Of a stretch of DNA of 14,916 nt, positions 6,571 to 14,449 are shown in pieces. The notes beneath the pieces are model-generated. The model searched no databases and was not told the DNA's origin. It saw only the letters and a list, made by a program, of their open reading frames with translations. Position 1 is the stretch's first letter. The number at the start of each line of letters is the position of its first letter. The stretch covers positions 1 through 14,916 of the forward strand of contig JAUSEJ010000073.1 in the NCBI GenBank assembly GCA_030650265.1, written 5' to 3'. The translations under genes were made by a program, and so were the position numbers. Source of the stretch: Dehalococcoidia bacterium (GTDB lineage Bacteria; Chloroflexota; Dehalococcoidia; JACPQF01).

Positions 6571-7491
6571 GTGATAGAAGAAATCAATCTCTCCGTTTCC
6601 TCTCCTTCGCCTCGCCTCGATCGATACCTGGCCGAACATTTGGCTGAGCGCTCCCGCTCCTACATACACCACCTGATCGAAGAAGGCCACGTCCGCCTAA
6701 ATAACAAGATCGCCAAGCCCAGCCAGCGTCTTTCGCCTGGCGATGAGATCGTCGTGGAGATCCCTGCTGCCAGGCCTACCACCGCGGAACCCGAGGATAT
6801 CCCCTATGCTGAGGTCTTCGAAGATGCCGACCTCGTCATCGTCGATAAGCCCCCTGGCCTCGTCGTCCATCCCGCCGCCGGCCATGAACACGGCACCCTG
6901 GTCAACGCTTTGCTGGGCCGGCATCCCGATCTAACCGGGATAGCCGGTACCGTCCGTCCCGGCATCGTCCACCGGCTCGACAAGGACACATCGGGTCTGA
7001 TGGTGGTGGCAAAAAACGACCGGGCCCACCACAGTCTTTCCCGGCAGATCAAGGATAGGCAGGTGTTGAAGCGCTATATCACCCTCGTAACCGGCCTGGT
7101 TTCGCCGGACGAAGGCACCATCGACGCGCCAATCGGGCGGGATCTCCGAAATAGGAAGCGCATGGCTATCAGTCCGAGCGGCCGTCCAGCGCGCACTCAC
7201 TATCGGGTTCTCAAGTCCTACGATGGCGACTTCACCCTCGTCGAGGCCACCCTGGAGACAGGCCGCACCCACCAGATCCGCGTCCACTTCGCCGCCATCG
7301 GTCACCCGGTAGTGGGCGATGCGGTATACGGCCAGAAGTCTCCCCTCGTCCCGCGCCAGTTCCTCCACGCCACCACCCTCGGCTTCCGTCTCCCCAACAT
7401 CGGCGAATGGGCCGAGTTCACCTCTCCCCTTCCACCCGACCTCCGCCAGGTTCTGGAGGCGCTAGACCGGCAGTACGGCCCCCGGTGCTAG
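6571..7491 (+). CDS. rluD: RluA/RluD-family 23S rRNA pseudouridine synthase
   Basis: A 306-residue two-domain enzyme. An N-terminal S4 RNA-binding domain (about 12-65: RLDRYLAEHL, RSYIHHLIEEGHVRLNN) is followed by the pseudouridine synthase domain, with VIDKPPGLVVHP, the catalytic HRLDKDTSGL (Asp137), and TGRTHQIRVHF near the C-terminus. It converts uridines in 23S rRNA (helix 69 for RluD itself) to pseudouridine. I chose the GTG at 6571, preceded by GGAAGGGAT, since the protein then starts just before the S4 domain. A TTG at 6532 is in frame and has GGGAGGC upstream, but using it would put the palindrome inside the coding sequence. Assignment to RluD rather than another RluA-family member is probable, from the lspA context and S4 domain, not certain. 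Confidence 0.93.
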   Translation: MIEEINLSVSSPSPRLDRYLAEHLAERSRSYIHHLIEEGHVRLNNKIAKPSQRLSPGDEIVVEIPAARPTTAEPEDIPYAEVFEDADLVIVDKPPGLVVHPAAGHEHGTLVNALLGRHPDLTGIAGTVRPGIVHRLDKDTSGLMVVAKNDRAHHSLSRQIKDRQVLKRYITLVTGLVSPDEGTIDAPIGRDLRNRKRMAISPSGRPARTHYRVLKSYDGDFTLVEATLETGRTHQIRVHFAAIGHPVVGDAVYGQKSPLVPRQFLHATTLGFRLPNIGEWAEFTSPLPPDLRQVLEALDRQYGPRC

Positions 7492-7519
7492 TGGTCGTTT
7501 TCCGGTGGAGCTTACGACG

Positions 7520-7608
7520 GCCCAAACCGTGTAGGGGCCAAGTCCTTCCCAGACGGACGGTGGGCCTTGGCTTCGTCGTCTGGCTAGTTCGCAAATGCTT
7601 CGCCCCCT
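7520..7608. repeat. Imperfect inverted repeat, strongly foldable intergenic element
   Basis: Nested and partly alternative stems are visible. CCAGACG (7549-7555) pairs with CGTCTGG (7577-7583). The outer AGGGGCCAAG (7533-7542) pairs with a one-base-bulged copy of itself in GCTTCGCCCCCT (7597-7608). GGCCCAAACCGT (from 7520) can instead pair with ACGGTGGGCC ending at 7566. It may be a degenerate short palindromic repeat or MITE-like relic. No U-run follows. Confidence 0.4.
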
Positions 7609-7671
7609 CTCGCCCGTGAACTCGACAAATGCCGCACTTGTGTCAAGACTCGGTGGCCGGGACGGTTTGCG

Positions 7672-7788
7672 TTACTCGCTCATCAGGCGCCGAACCTCTC
7701 TCCATTTCATTCTCGCCCCGCTACGAACCAGCGCTTCGGCATAAATGCGGGCGGCCAGGCGCTGCATGCGGTACACGGACGCAACCAT
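7672..7788 (-). CDS. Possible 38-residue ORF or gene fragment
   Basis: The minus strand has an ATG at 7788 and a TAA at 7672-7674. The short product is basic and would form an amphipathic helix (it includes MQRLAARIYAEAL and KWREVRRLMSE). No good ribosome site is present, and I do not recognise it. It could be a real small protein, a remnant of a decayed gene, or chance. Confidence 0.2.
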   Translation of the reverse strand: MVASVYRMQRLAARIYAEALVRSGARMKWREVRRLMSE

Positions 7789-8083
7789 GATTCTTACAGC
7801 GAGCTTGGCTCCAGTCCCTGCCGTCGCGTTCCCGCCCAGATGTTAGCTGAAAGTAAAAGACAGATGGGGTGGACGCGGAATTCCATGGCGATTGCCCGCT
7901 TCACCCCGCATTGTCCACGCGATAATGGGATCATCCATTAGCCTTGACAGTCCTTTTGGCTCAATGGGTGAAGGCGGACGCCACCATAAGGTATTCAAGA
8001 ACCCACGGCTGACTCACTTTGTCCGTATCTTCTCCCATCCGCGGTTTCACGCTCACCGAAAGATTACGGACCGGCTCGGACAC

Positions 8084-8112
8084 TTGACACGCTCCTTGGC
8101 CGGACTTATAAT
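8084..8112 (+). promoter_or_regulatory. Consensus sigma70/SigA promoter for the marR-efflux operon
   Basis: TTGACA (8084-8089), exactly 17 bases, then TATAAT (8107-8112): a full match to both consensus boxes at ideal spacing. RNA would start near 8119, leaving a leader of about 94 bases before the MarR ATG. A promoter this strong is typically held down by a repressor, which fits the MarR gene just downstream. Confidence 0.85.
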
Positions 8113-8123
8113 ACGTGTAGGAT

Positions 8124-8133
8124 GATATATATC
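8124..8133. promoter_or_regulatory. AT-rich palindrome, possible MarR operator
   Basis: GATATATATC is a perfect 10-base palindrome a few bases after the predicted transcription start. MarR proteins bind short AT-rich inverted repeats over or near the promoter of their own operon, so this is a candidate operator. The symmetry does not extend further, so support is modest. Confidence 0.3.
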
Positions 8134-8212
8134 TGTTATACCAATACTTCTATTCTACGAATGATTGTCGGCGACGTAACTAATGGTGAGTGAAGAGAGG
8201 GAAGTGTTCAAA

Positions 8213-8686
8213 ATGCAGGACGAACGCGAAGAACTCATCGACCAGATGATGCAGGCCACCCGGGCCTTCTACCACCAGCATCTCCAGTGCGGCGGCGGTC
8301 GTCAGTGGACCGAGGCGGATCTGACTATGCCCCAACTCAAAGTCCTTCTCACGGTCGCCCTAAACCAGGGGGTAACGATGACCCATTTGTCCCGGGCGGT
8401 CGGCATGACCCTTTCAACTGCCACGGGCGTTGCCGATAGACTTGTCGCCGAGGGACACGTCCAGCGTGAGCACGATCCCCACGACCGCAGACTGGTCCTG
8501 CTGCGACCAACCCGGTCTGGCCTGGCGCTCGTGGACAATCTCACCGCGGTCGGTGAGGCAAGTTTCAAAGCGATTTCCAATCACCTCAGTCTTGAGGAAC
8601 TTCGACTGGTGGCTCGGGCCATGCACGTGATGCACGGCGCCATGCTACAGGTCGCGCGAGAGGAACAAGTCACTGGCGACGTCTAG
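8213..8686 (+). CDS. MarR-family transcriptional regulator
   Basis: A 157-residue winged-helix protein. Helices at about 3-25 and 125-150 would form the dimer interface. The DNA-binding domain spans about 36-105, with recognition helix TLSTATGVADRLVAEGHV (66-83) and the wing DPHDRRLVLLRPTRSG (88-103), which carries the usual Asp-Arg pair. MarR proteins mostly repress drug efflux genes and release DNA on binding phenolic or other small ligands. I chose the ATG at 8213 for the GAGAGGGAAG upstream; an ATG at 8183 would add ten residues but has no ribosome site. It precedes the adaptor and permease genes on the same strand and probably regulates them and itself (inference from position). Confidence 0.93.
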   Translation: MQDEREELIDQMMQATRAFYHQHLQCGGGRQWTEADLTMPQLKVLLTVALNQGVTMTHLSRAVGMTLSTATGVADRLVAEGHVQREHDPHDRRLVLLRPTRSGLALVDNLTAVGEASFKAISNHLSLEELRLVARAMHVMHGAMLQVAREEQVTGDV

Positions 8687-8720
8687 ATCCGAATTCGCCT
8701 TGATCTCGCACGGTGTCAAA

Positions 8721-8753
8721 GCCCCGTTACCGTCGCGCTGGAATAGGCGGGGC
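8721..8753. other. Hairpin in the gap between marR and the adaptor gene
   Basis: GCCCCG (8721-8726) can pair with CGGGGC (8748-8753) across a 21-base loop. A smaller CAGCC/GGCTG hairpin follows at 8761-8776, before the ribosome site AGGGAG. Neither has a U-run, so I do not call a terminator. They may tune read-through or translation between marR and the pump genes. Confidence 0.3.
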
Positions 8754-8791
8754 AAGTCACAGCCCAACAAGGCTGGTTTAGGGAGATAACG

Positions 8792-10360
8792 ATGATACGC
8801 ACCTATGCAAAAGTAGCTCTCGCCGGTATGCTCGCGATAGCGGTCATTCTATCCGGTTGCAGCCAGACAACCCAACCGCCTGCCGCAAAATCCGGCACTC
8901 CTGCGCCTGGCAGCGGTCTGGCCGCTCCGGTTAATGTGTCGGTAGACACGGTTAGACGCGGCTCTCTCTCGAGTGGTCTATCCTTCTCCGGAAATGTTCA
9001 GGCCAGGCAGCAGGTTAACCTTGTGCCGAAAGTGTCAGGGCGGGTCACCAGGCTTGCTGTAGACGTCGGCAGTGTGGTCAAGACAGGCGACACGCTTCTT
9101 GAACTAGAGCAGGATACCCTGAACTTGCAGTTAGCGCAGGCTCAGGCCGGCCTCGACGGAGCACAGGCAAGGCTGAGCGGCCTGGAGGCGGGAGCACGAC
9201 CGGAGTTAGTTGCACAGGCTCAGGCCGGGCTCGATGCGGCGCAAGCGAGGCTGAACGCCATGGAAGCCGGCCCGCGGGTGGAACAGGTTGGGCAGGTTGA
9301 GGCGAATCTCAAAAGCGCTCAGGCACGTCTGGATCAGATCAAGGCGGGACCGACCGAGGAGCAAATCCATGCGGCAGAGGCGCAGGTGCGTGTAGCGAAG
9401 AACCAGCTATACCTACAACAGTTACAGGCCGATGCCCTCCTTGGCGGCATGTTCGCCGGTAGCTTCAATTATGACCAGAAGAATGCCCAGGCAGGCATCA
9501 TTTCTGAACAAATCAATTTCGCCTCGGCCAACCTCGCCCAACTCAAGGCCGGGGCTTCCGCCGAGCAACTGGCCCAGTCCGAAGCCGCCGTGGAGATCGC
9601 CAGACAGCAATTAGCTATGGCGAAGCAGCCATTAACGGAATATGATCTGCAGGCAGCAGGCGCGGCGGTGGCGCAGGCGCAGGCAGCAGTCGATCTAGCC
9701 AGGCAACCGGCAACCAAATACGATCTTCTGGCCGCCCGGGCAACGGTAGCCCAGGCGCAGGTGGCGGTTGACCTGGCCAGGCTGCAACTCGCTGAAGCAA
9801 CGGTGAAAGCGCCGTTCGCCGGCGTCGTTTCGCAGCGACAGGCGTCCCTCGGCACGATGGCCGGTCCAACATCACCGGTCCTCACGCTCATCTCCGCCGA
9901 TACCGAGGTCGCAGTAAATGTCGACGAGCGTTCCCTGGCGACGATCAAGGCCGGACAGACGGCGAAGATCACGGCCAGCGCCTATCCCGGCGAGGAATTC
10001 TCCGCTACGGTGTCCAGCGTCGCTCCGTCAGTGGATGCCAAGAGTCGAACAGCTCAGGTGCGCCTGTTTCCCCAAGATGCGGCTGGCAAGCTCCGCGATG
10101 GGATGTTCGCCCAGGTGCAGCTATCGGTTGGCGCGTCCAACCGAGAAGCTCTCTTGGTGCCCAAGAGCGCCGTGGTTCAAGAAAGTAGTAACACCGTCGT
10201 CTATTTGGTGGCGGACGGCAAGGTCAAACGCCAGATCGTGACCATCGGCGCCTCGAGCGGTGATCAGATTGAGATCGTGGCGGGGCTCACAGAGGGGCAG
10301 AAAGTCGTTATCTCCGGCCTCGCCGGACTCCAAGATGGCCAGGAGGTTTCTGTACGATGA
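8792..10360 (+). CDS. RND efflux adaptor (membrane fusion protein), lipoprotein
   Basis: A 522-residue HlyD/AcrA-type adaptor that links an RND pump to its exit path on the outer face of the membrane. A signal peptide ends in the lipobox LSGC (Cys23), a substrate for LspA. Barrel-sandwich halves lie at about 64-105 (VPKVSGRVTRLAVDVGSVVKTGD) and 336-370 (VKAPFAGVVSQRQASLG). Between them is an all-helical region of about 230 residues, much longer than in AcrA, built from 26-residue units: three clear ones start at 115, 141 and 167, and two more at 284 and 310. A beta-barrel (about 371-450) and membrane-proximal domain (VPKSAVV onward) follow. The start has AGGGAG 6 bases upstream. The TGA overlaps the permease ATG (ATGA), indicating translational coupling. 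Confidence 0.96.
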   Translation: MIRTYAKVALAGMLAIAVILSGCSQTTQPPAAKSGTPAPGSGLAAPVNVSVDTVRRGSLSSGLSFSGNVQARQQVNLVPKVSGRVTRLAVDVGSVVKTGDTLLELEQDTLNLQLAQAQAGLDGAQARLSGLEAGARPELVAQAQAGLDAAQARLNAMEAGPRVEQVGQVEANLKSAQARLDQIKAGPTEEQIHAAEAQVRVAKNQLYLQQLQADALLGGMFAGSFNYDQKNAQAGIISEQINFASANLAQLKAGASAEQLAQSEAAVEIARQQLAMAKQPLTEYDLQAAGAAVAQAQAAVDLARQPATKYDLLAARATVAQAQVAVDLARLQLAEATVKAPFAGVVSQRQASLGTMAGPTSPVLTLISADTEVAVNVDERSLATIKAGQTAKITASAYPGEEFSATVSSVAPSVDAKSRTAQVRLFPQDAAGKLRDGMFAQVQLSVGASNREALLVPKSAVVQESSNTVVYLVADGKVKRQIVTIGASSGDQIEIVAGLTEGQKVVISGLAGLQDGQEVSVR

Positions 10361-13300
10361 CCTATGGTGATGCTCCCGGCAACCTGACGCCTGACAACAG
10401 GAAAGGCGGCACAGAGGAGCCCATAAAGAAGCCAGCGATTCCGCGGATATGGCTCGCCGATCTGTCGATTGCCCAGCCAGTGTTCATCACAATGTGCGTT
10501 CTGGCGATCATTGTGGTCGGGCTAATTTCTTACACCCGCATGGGGTTAAACCTCTTCCCGAACATATCATTCCCGATCGCCGTCATTCAGACGACTTATC
10601 CCGGGGCCAACCCCGAGGAGATAGAACGCTCCGTCACCAAGCCAATTGAGGACGCTCTCATCTCCATCAACGGAGTCGACACCGTTAGCTCGACCTCAAT
10701 GGACAGTGTTTCTATGGTCATTGTTCAGTTCGACATGGATAAGAACGACAAGGAAGGCGTAGATGACATCCGGACACGCATCAACACTATGCGTAACAGC
10801 CTCCCTGCCGATGTTCAAGACCCGGTGATCCTCCGATTTGACCCTTCGGGTACCCCGATCATGTCATTCGCGGTGGCCGACACCACTGGTAAGCGCTCTG
10901 TCGCAGAATTGCGATCCATCCTCGAAGACCAACTCAAGCCACGACTCGAGCAGGTCCAGGGTGTCGCTGCCGTGAATGTGGTCGGTGGCATTGTCCGCGA
11001 GGTACACGTCGATCTCAAGTTAGCGCAACTCGAAGCCCAGGGTATCTCATCATCGCAAGTCACCCAGGCCATTCGCACGGAAAGCCTCGACGTACCGGCG
11101 GGACGAATCTCCGACGGACAGCGCGAGGAGTTGTTGCGAACGTCTGGCCAGGTAAAGTCACTGGCGCAGTTGGGCGACATTCCTGTGGTCACCAGGCCCA
11201 GTGGGGTCGTGGTCAAGATCAAGGACGTTGCGACCGTCGCCGAGGGACAGGCCGAAGTCAGGACGTTGTCGCGTCTCGACGGTCGGGATAGCGTCGTTGG
11301 CCAGGTCCAGAAGCAGTCTGGCACCAATACGGTCGCGGTGGCTGACGGCATCAAACTGGAACTGGATCGATTGCAGAAGGAAAACCCCGAACTCAGTTTT
11401 GCCATCGCGTACGACGAGTCGGTCTTCACCCGCCAGTCTGTTCAGGATCTGATGAGTTCACTCCTAATAGGCGCCATTCTGGCGGCGCTGGTGGTGCTGC
11501 TATTCTTCCGGGATCTGCGAAACACCCTGGTAACCGTTGCCGGCTTGCCCATGGTATTGCTCGGCACCTTTGCAGTCCTCCATCTCCTTGGCATCACGCT
11601 CAACATGATCAGCCTGATGGCCCTCTCGCTTTCAGTGGGCATGCTGATCGACGACGCTATTGTTGTCCGCGAGAATATCTTCCGCCACATGGAGGGGGGT
11701 GAAGAGCCCAAGATAGCAGCCGGACGGGGTGCCGGTGAGATCGCCCTGGCCGTCATCGCCGTTACGTCGACCATTGTTGCTGTGTTCCTGCCTGTGGCCT
11801 TCACCGGTGGTATAACCGGCCAGTTTATGCGCGACTTTGGTGTTACAGTTGCCGTTGCCGTGCTGATCTCGTTGGTAGAGGCCTTGACCCTCGCTCCCAT
11901 GCTCTCAGCCTTTTTCTTCAAGCGGGTTGATTCCTCACGCCAAAGTCAGAAAGGCCTGATCGGGAGCCTGTTCGAGGGACTTAACCGGCGATATCACGCT
12001 GTTCTACGCTGGTCGCTCGGTCACCGGCTGATTGTTGTGGTCGTGGCCATCGCGATCTTCGGCGCCAGTCTGGCGCTCCTGCCTTTCATGGTGTTTTCTT
12101 TTGTGCCTGATACCGACCAGGGCCAGTTTGCCATCAACGTCGTTCTTCCGCCCGGCGCTCGCCTTGGCGACACCGATCAGAAGGTTAGGGCCGTTGAGCA
12201 GATCGTCAAAGGTGCCCCTGAGGTCGCTCACGTGTTTACAACTGTTGGTAGTAGCGATGGATCGGTTGAAGGGGCCACGGTCAATGTGAAGCTTAGAGAG
12301 CTTGGTCAAACCAATGGCCTAATCGAGCGACTGCGCCCACAAATCCAACAGGCCATAACAGGAGCGAAACTTTCGATCAATCGCCAATCGGGCTCAGCCA
12401 TAGCTGGCGGCTCGGCAATGTCTGCCCTGACCGGCGCGCCAATTCAGTTTGCTGTACAGGGCGATGATTTTAATGCGCTGGATCAGATATCGGCTGAGTT
12501 GGTCAATCGATTCAAGGAGATCCCTGGCGCCATTGACGTCGACCGTTCAATCAAAGCGGGTAAGCCCGGGCAGGTGATCATTCTGGATCGTTCAAGAGCG
12601 GCCGATCTAGGCGTTGGTTCGGCTCAATTGGGTGCCACTGTGCGCTCACTCGTCAACGGTGATCGCGCCGGAACATACCGTGCTGGTAACAAGGACCTGA
12701 ACATCATTGTCCGCCTGGCGGAGGCCGATCGGACTAACATCGCCAGTATCCAACGCCTGCCGATCATGACTGCTCGCGGAAATCAAGTGCCGCTTTCGAC
12801 CGTAGCCACCATTGTCGAGTCAAGCGAGCCGAGCCAAATCAGCCGGGACAATCGGCAGCGCCAGGTACTGGTAGTTGCGAACTATCTCGGCCGCAGCGTT
12901 GGCGAGGTTCTGGCAGATGCTCGGTTAGCCGTGGCATCTCTGGATCTGCCTTCGGGGGTAACCATCAAAGTTGTCGGGCAGACGAAGATGCAGGACGAGA
13001 TGATGTCCAGTTTCAGCCTTGCCCTCGGCCTTGCCTTGCTTTTCGTCTATATGATACTGGCTTCGCAGTTTCGTAGCTTCGTTCACCCATTCACGATCAT
13101 GCTGGCGCTCCCATTTTCAATTGTCGGCGCTCTGCTGTCCCTCTTCATCTTCCGCTTCAACTTCGATATGCTGGCGATGATCGGGATCATTCTCTTGATG
13201 GGTTTGGTAACCAAGAATTCTATTCTGTTAGTAGAGTTCATCAACCAACTCCGGCGGCGAGGGCTCAGCGTGCTGGAGGCAATTCTCGAGGCCGGGCCAA

Positions 13301-13584
13301 TCAGGCTCCGGCCGATCTTAATGACCACACTGGCCATGATCTTCGGTATGCTGCCCTCGGCGATTGGGATCGGCGCCGGGTCGGAGATGCGCAAGCCAAT
13401 GAGTGTCGCCGTGATCGGCGGGCTACTAACTTCAACACTGCTGACGCTTGTGGTAGTGCCGGTTGCGTATTCTCTTATCGCCGATCTCAGCGCACGAATA
13501 CTTCGCTCACGCCAGGCCCCCGCCGCGATAGCCGTTCAAGAAGTCCTTTCGATTGGCCAGGGCGCACAAGAGGCTGGCAGATAA
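10357..13584 (+). CDS. RND efflux permease, HAE1/AcrB family
   Basis: A 1075-residue proton-driven exporter of hydrophobic or amphiphilic compounds, of normal length for the family. TM1 is at about 41-60, followed by the porter-domain opening FPNISFPIAVIQTTYPGA. TM4 carries the proton-relay pair Asp432-Asp433 (VGMLIDDAIVVREN). Lys953 (GLVTKNSILL) in TM10 and Arg983/Arg985 (IRLRPILMT) in TM11 complete the relay as in AcrB. The internal duplication of the fold is evident (TM1/TM7, the latter near VVVVAIAIFGASLALL). All key residues are intact, so it is likely active. Its ATG overlaps the adaptor stop. No outer-membrane channel gene accompanies it: a separately encoded TolC or a single-membrane cell would explain this. 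Substrates cannot be told from sequence. Confidence 0.97.
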   Translation: MTYGDAPGNLTPDNRKGGTEEPIKKPAIPRIWLADLSIAQPVFITMCVLAIIVVGLISYTRMGLNLFPNISFPIAVIQTTYPGANPEEIERSVTKPIEDALISINGVDTVSSTSMDSVSMVIVQFDMDKNDKEGVDDIRTRINTMRNSLPADVQDPVILRFDPSGTPIMSFAVADTTGKRSVAELRSILEDQLKPRLEQVQGVAAVNVVGGIVREVHVDLKLAQLEAQGISSSQVTQAIRTESLDVPAGRISDGQREELLRTSGQVKSLAQLGDIPVVTRPSGVVVKIKDVATVAEGQAEVRTLSRLDGRDSVVGQVQKQSGTNTVAVADGIKLELDRLQKENPELSFAIAYDESVFTRQSVQDLMSSLLIGAILAALVVLLFFRDLRNTLVTVAGLPMVLLGTFAVLHLLGITLNMISLMALSLSVGMLIDDAIVVRENIFRHMEGGEEPKIAAGRGAGEIALAVIAVTSTIVAVFLPVAFTGGITGQFMRDFGVTVAVAVLISLVEALTLAPMLSAFFFKRVDSSRQSQKGLIGSLFEGLNRRYHAVLRWSLGHRLIVVVVAIAIFGASLALLPFMVFSFVPDTDQGQFAINVVLPPGARLGDTDQKVRAVEQIVKGAPEVAHVFTTVGSSDGSVEGATVNVKLRELGQTNGLIERLRPQIQQAITGAKLSINRQSGSAIAGGSAMSALTGAPIQFAVQGDDFNALDQISAELVNRFKEIPGAIDVDRSIKAGKPGQVIILDRSRAADLGVGSAQLGATVRSLVNGDRAGTYRAGNKDLNIIVRLAEADRTNIASIQRLPIMTARGNQVPLSTVATIVESSEPSQISRDNRQRQVLVVANYLGRSVGEVLADARLAVASLDLPSGVTIKVVGQTKMQDEMMSSFSLALGLALLFVYMILASQFRSFVHPFTIMLALPFSIVGALLSLFIFRFNFDMLAMIGIILLMGLVTKNSILLVEFINQLRRRGLSVLEAILEAGPIRLRPILMTTLAMIFGMLPSAIGIGAGSEMRKPMSVAVIGGLLTSTLLTLVVVPVAYSLIADLSARILRSRQAPAAIAVQEVLSIGQGAQEAGR

Positions 13585-13606
13585 TTGCGACAGCAAGATT
13601 TCGAGA

Positions 13607-13966
13607 TCAGCTCTCCTCAGCCTTCCCAAAGAGCTGCCGTTTGTCGAACCATGACTTGAAGATAAGGTAGACGCCAAGGACGACAAGCAGGAGACCCCCA
13701 TCCAGCGAGGTCATTCCGAAAAGATCGGCGATCCCACCAAGCACGGCAATGACACCAACTACGGTCGTGAAGCCGCTCATCTTGATCTTGTAGGAGTAGC
13801 GGGCGGCGTTGAGACCCAGCATGATCAATCCAACACCGATGGACCAGAGACCCTTCGGTACTTGCTCGCTCGGCACGAAAGCGAATCCGCCGAGCATAAT
13901 GAGGAAGAATCCCCAGCCGATCGTTTCCATGCGTTTGTTGAGGGCGGCCTTCTCCGCATTTATCAC
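13607..13966 (-). CDS. Small four-helix membrane protein, unknown function
   Basis: I do not recognise a specific family. The 119-residue protein has a short charged N-terminus, four hydrophobic segments at about 16-32, 39-55, 65-84 and 88-105, and a basic/acidic tail (KSWFDKRQLFGKAEES), so it is probably an inner-membrane protein. The pattern of glycine-rich short helices in pairs suggests two helical hairpins. I chose the GTG at 13966: AGGAGG lies 9 bases upstream. An ATG at 13930 would remove twelve residues but lacks such a site. It converges on the efflux permease with only 22 bases between stops and no visible terminator. It has its own near-consensus promoter and a long leader. Confidence 0.8.
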   Translation of the reverse strand: MINAEKAALNKRMETIGWGFFLIMLGGFAFVPSEQVPKGLWSIGVGLIMLGLNAARYSYKIKMSGFTTVVGVIAVLGGIADLFGMTSLDGGLLLVVLGVYLIFKSWFDKRQLFGKAEES

Positions 13967-14085
13967 TTCAAACTGCCTCCTATAGCTTCGATCGGGCGGT
14001 TTCTGCCAAATTGGCTCTCGCGGTGGCCTGCAACCTCAGGCCTCTCGACGGAACCTTCTACTTTCGGGCCGGCCCCGGGCTTCAC
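13963..14085 (-). CDS. Possible 40-residue leader ORF coupled to the membrane protein
   Basis: On the minus strand, a GTG at 14085 with GAGG 7 bases upstream opens a 40-residue frame whose TGA overlaps the GTG start of the membrane protein by 4 bases. The product is hydrophilic and unrecognised. The overlap is the form seen in translational coupling, but a 4-base overlap can arise by chance. The longer reading of this frame, starting at 14259, would begin upstream of the predicted promoter. Confidence 0.2.
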   Translation of the reverse strand: MKPGAGPKVEGSVERPEVAGHRESQFGRNRPIEAIGGSLK

Positions 14086-14155
14086 AAAACATCCTCGTGG
14101 AATTCCTCGCCCCGTCGTCTCGTCCGGGTTGCGCCAGCACTCGACCGCTTGCGCT

Positions 14156-14184
14156 ATTATACACTTCTCGACCGGCCATATCAA
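14156..14184 (-). promoter_or_regulatory. Near-consensus promoter for the four-helix membrane protein
   Basis: Read on the minus strand: TTGATA (14179-14184), exactly 17 bases, TATAAT (14156-14161), that is 5/6 and 6/6 agreement at ideal spacing. RNA would begin near 14149, which leaves a leader of about 180 bases before the GTG at 13966, long for a constitutive gene. Confidence 0.7.
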
Positions 14185-14284
14185 TACTGATTCAATGGCT
14201 ATTCTGGACCCGATGGCGTGAGTCAATGGAACTTGTAGAACTGGTTGTCCTGAAACCATAGTGTATGTGTGTGAGAGCGAATTG

Positions 14285-14293
14285 TGCTATGAT
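14285..14293 (+). promoter_or_regulatory. Candidate extended -10 promoter for the DUF1847 gene
   Basis: TGC-TATGAT matches an extended -10 element with one mismatch in the hexamer; no good -35 is seen. RNA would start near 14300, about 150 bases before the ATG at 14450. It faces away from the promoter at 14156-14184, so the two genes would be transcribed divergently. Confidence 0.35.
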
Positions 14294-14357
14294 TCGGCTA
14301 AGCTGGCGGGGAGGACGGATTGATAGTTCCCGTGGAGAGGCAATATCTGACGCCAGA

Positions 14358-14378
14358 CCGGTGCGGACTGTTCACCGG
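14358..14378 (+). other. Hairpin in the DUF1847 gene leader
   Basis: CCGGTG (14358-14363) and CACCGG (14373-14378) form a perfect six-pair stem with a nine-base loop in the predicted leader. No riboswitch consensus was recognised and no U-run follows. Confidence 0.35.
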
Positions 14379-14449
14379 CGTAGTCGAGTTGACGCTGACG
14401 TCCATAGTTTTGCCCCGAAAGAGGATGAAAGAACAAGGAGGAGCTTATC

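Larger units (their letters stand above)
7492..8083. other. Gene-poor intergenic region
   Basis: About 590 bases with no ORF that has both a ribosome site and a recognisable product. It holds the foldable inverted repeat at 7520-7608, a possible 38-codon minus-strand ORF (7672-7788), and then sequence leading to the marR promoter. A 77-codon plus-strand ORF (7892-8125) has a TTG start, no ribosome site, and runs through the marR promoter, so I did not call it. No clear terminator for the lspA-rluD unit was found. Confidence 0.6.

Noticed and set aside
7892..8125. 77-codon plus-strand ORF before marR
   Set aside because: TTG start without a ribosome site, and the frame runs through the consensus marR promoter; product not protein-like.
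13585..13606. Bidirectional terminator between convergent genes
   Set aside because: The 22-base gap has no inverted repeat and no U-run on either strand.
13963..14259. Full 98-codon minus-strand ORF upstream of the membrane protein
   Set aside because: No ribosome site at its ATG and the predicted promoter lies inside it; only the last 40 codons were kept as a low-confidence candidate.
14300..14449. Possible riboswitch in the DUF1847 leader
   Set aside because: Only one simple hairpin is visible, and no conserved core of a riboswitch class I know was recognised.
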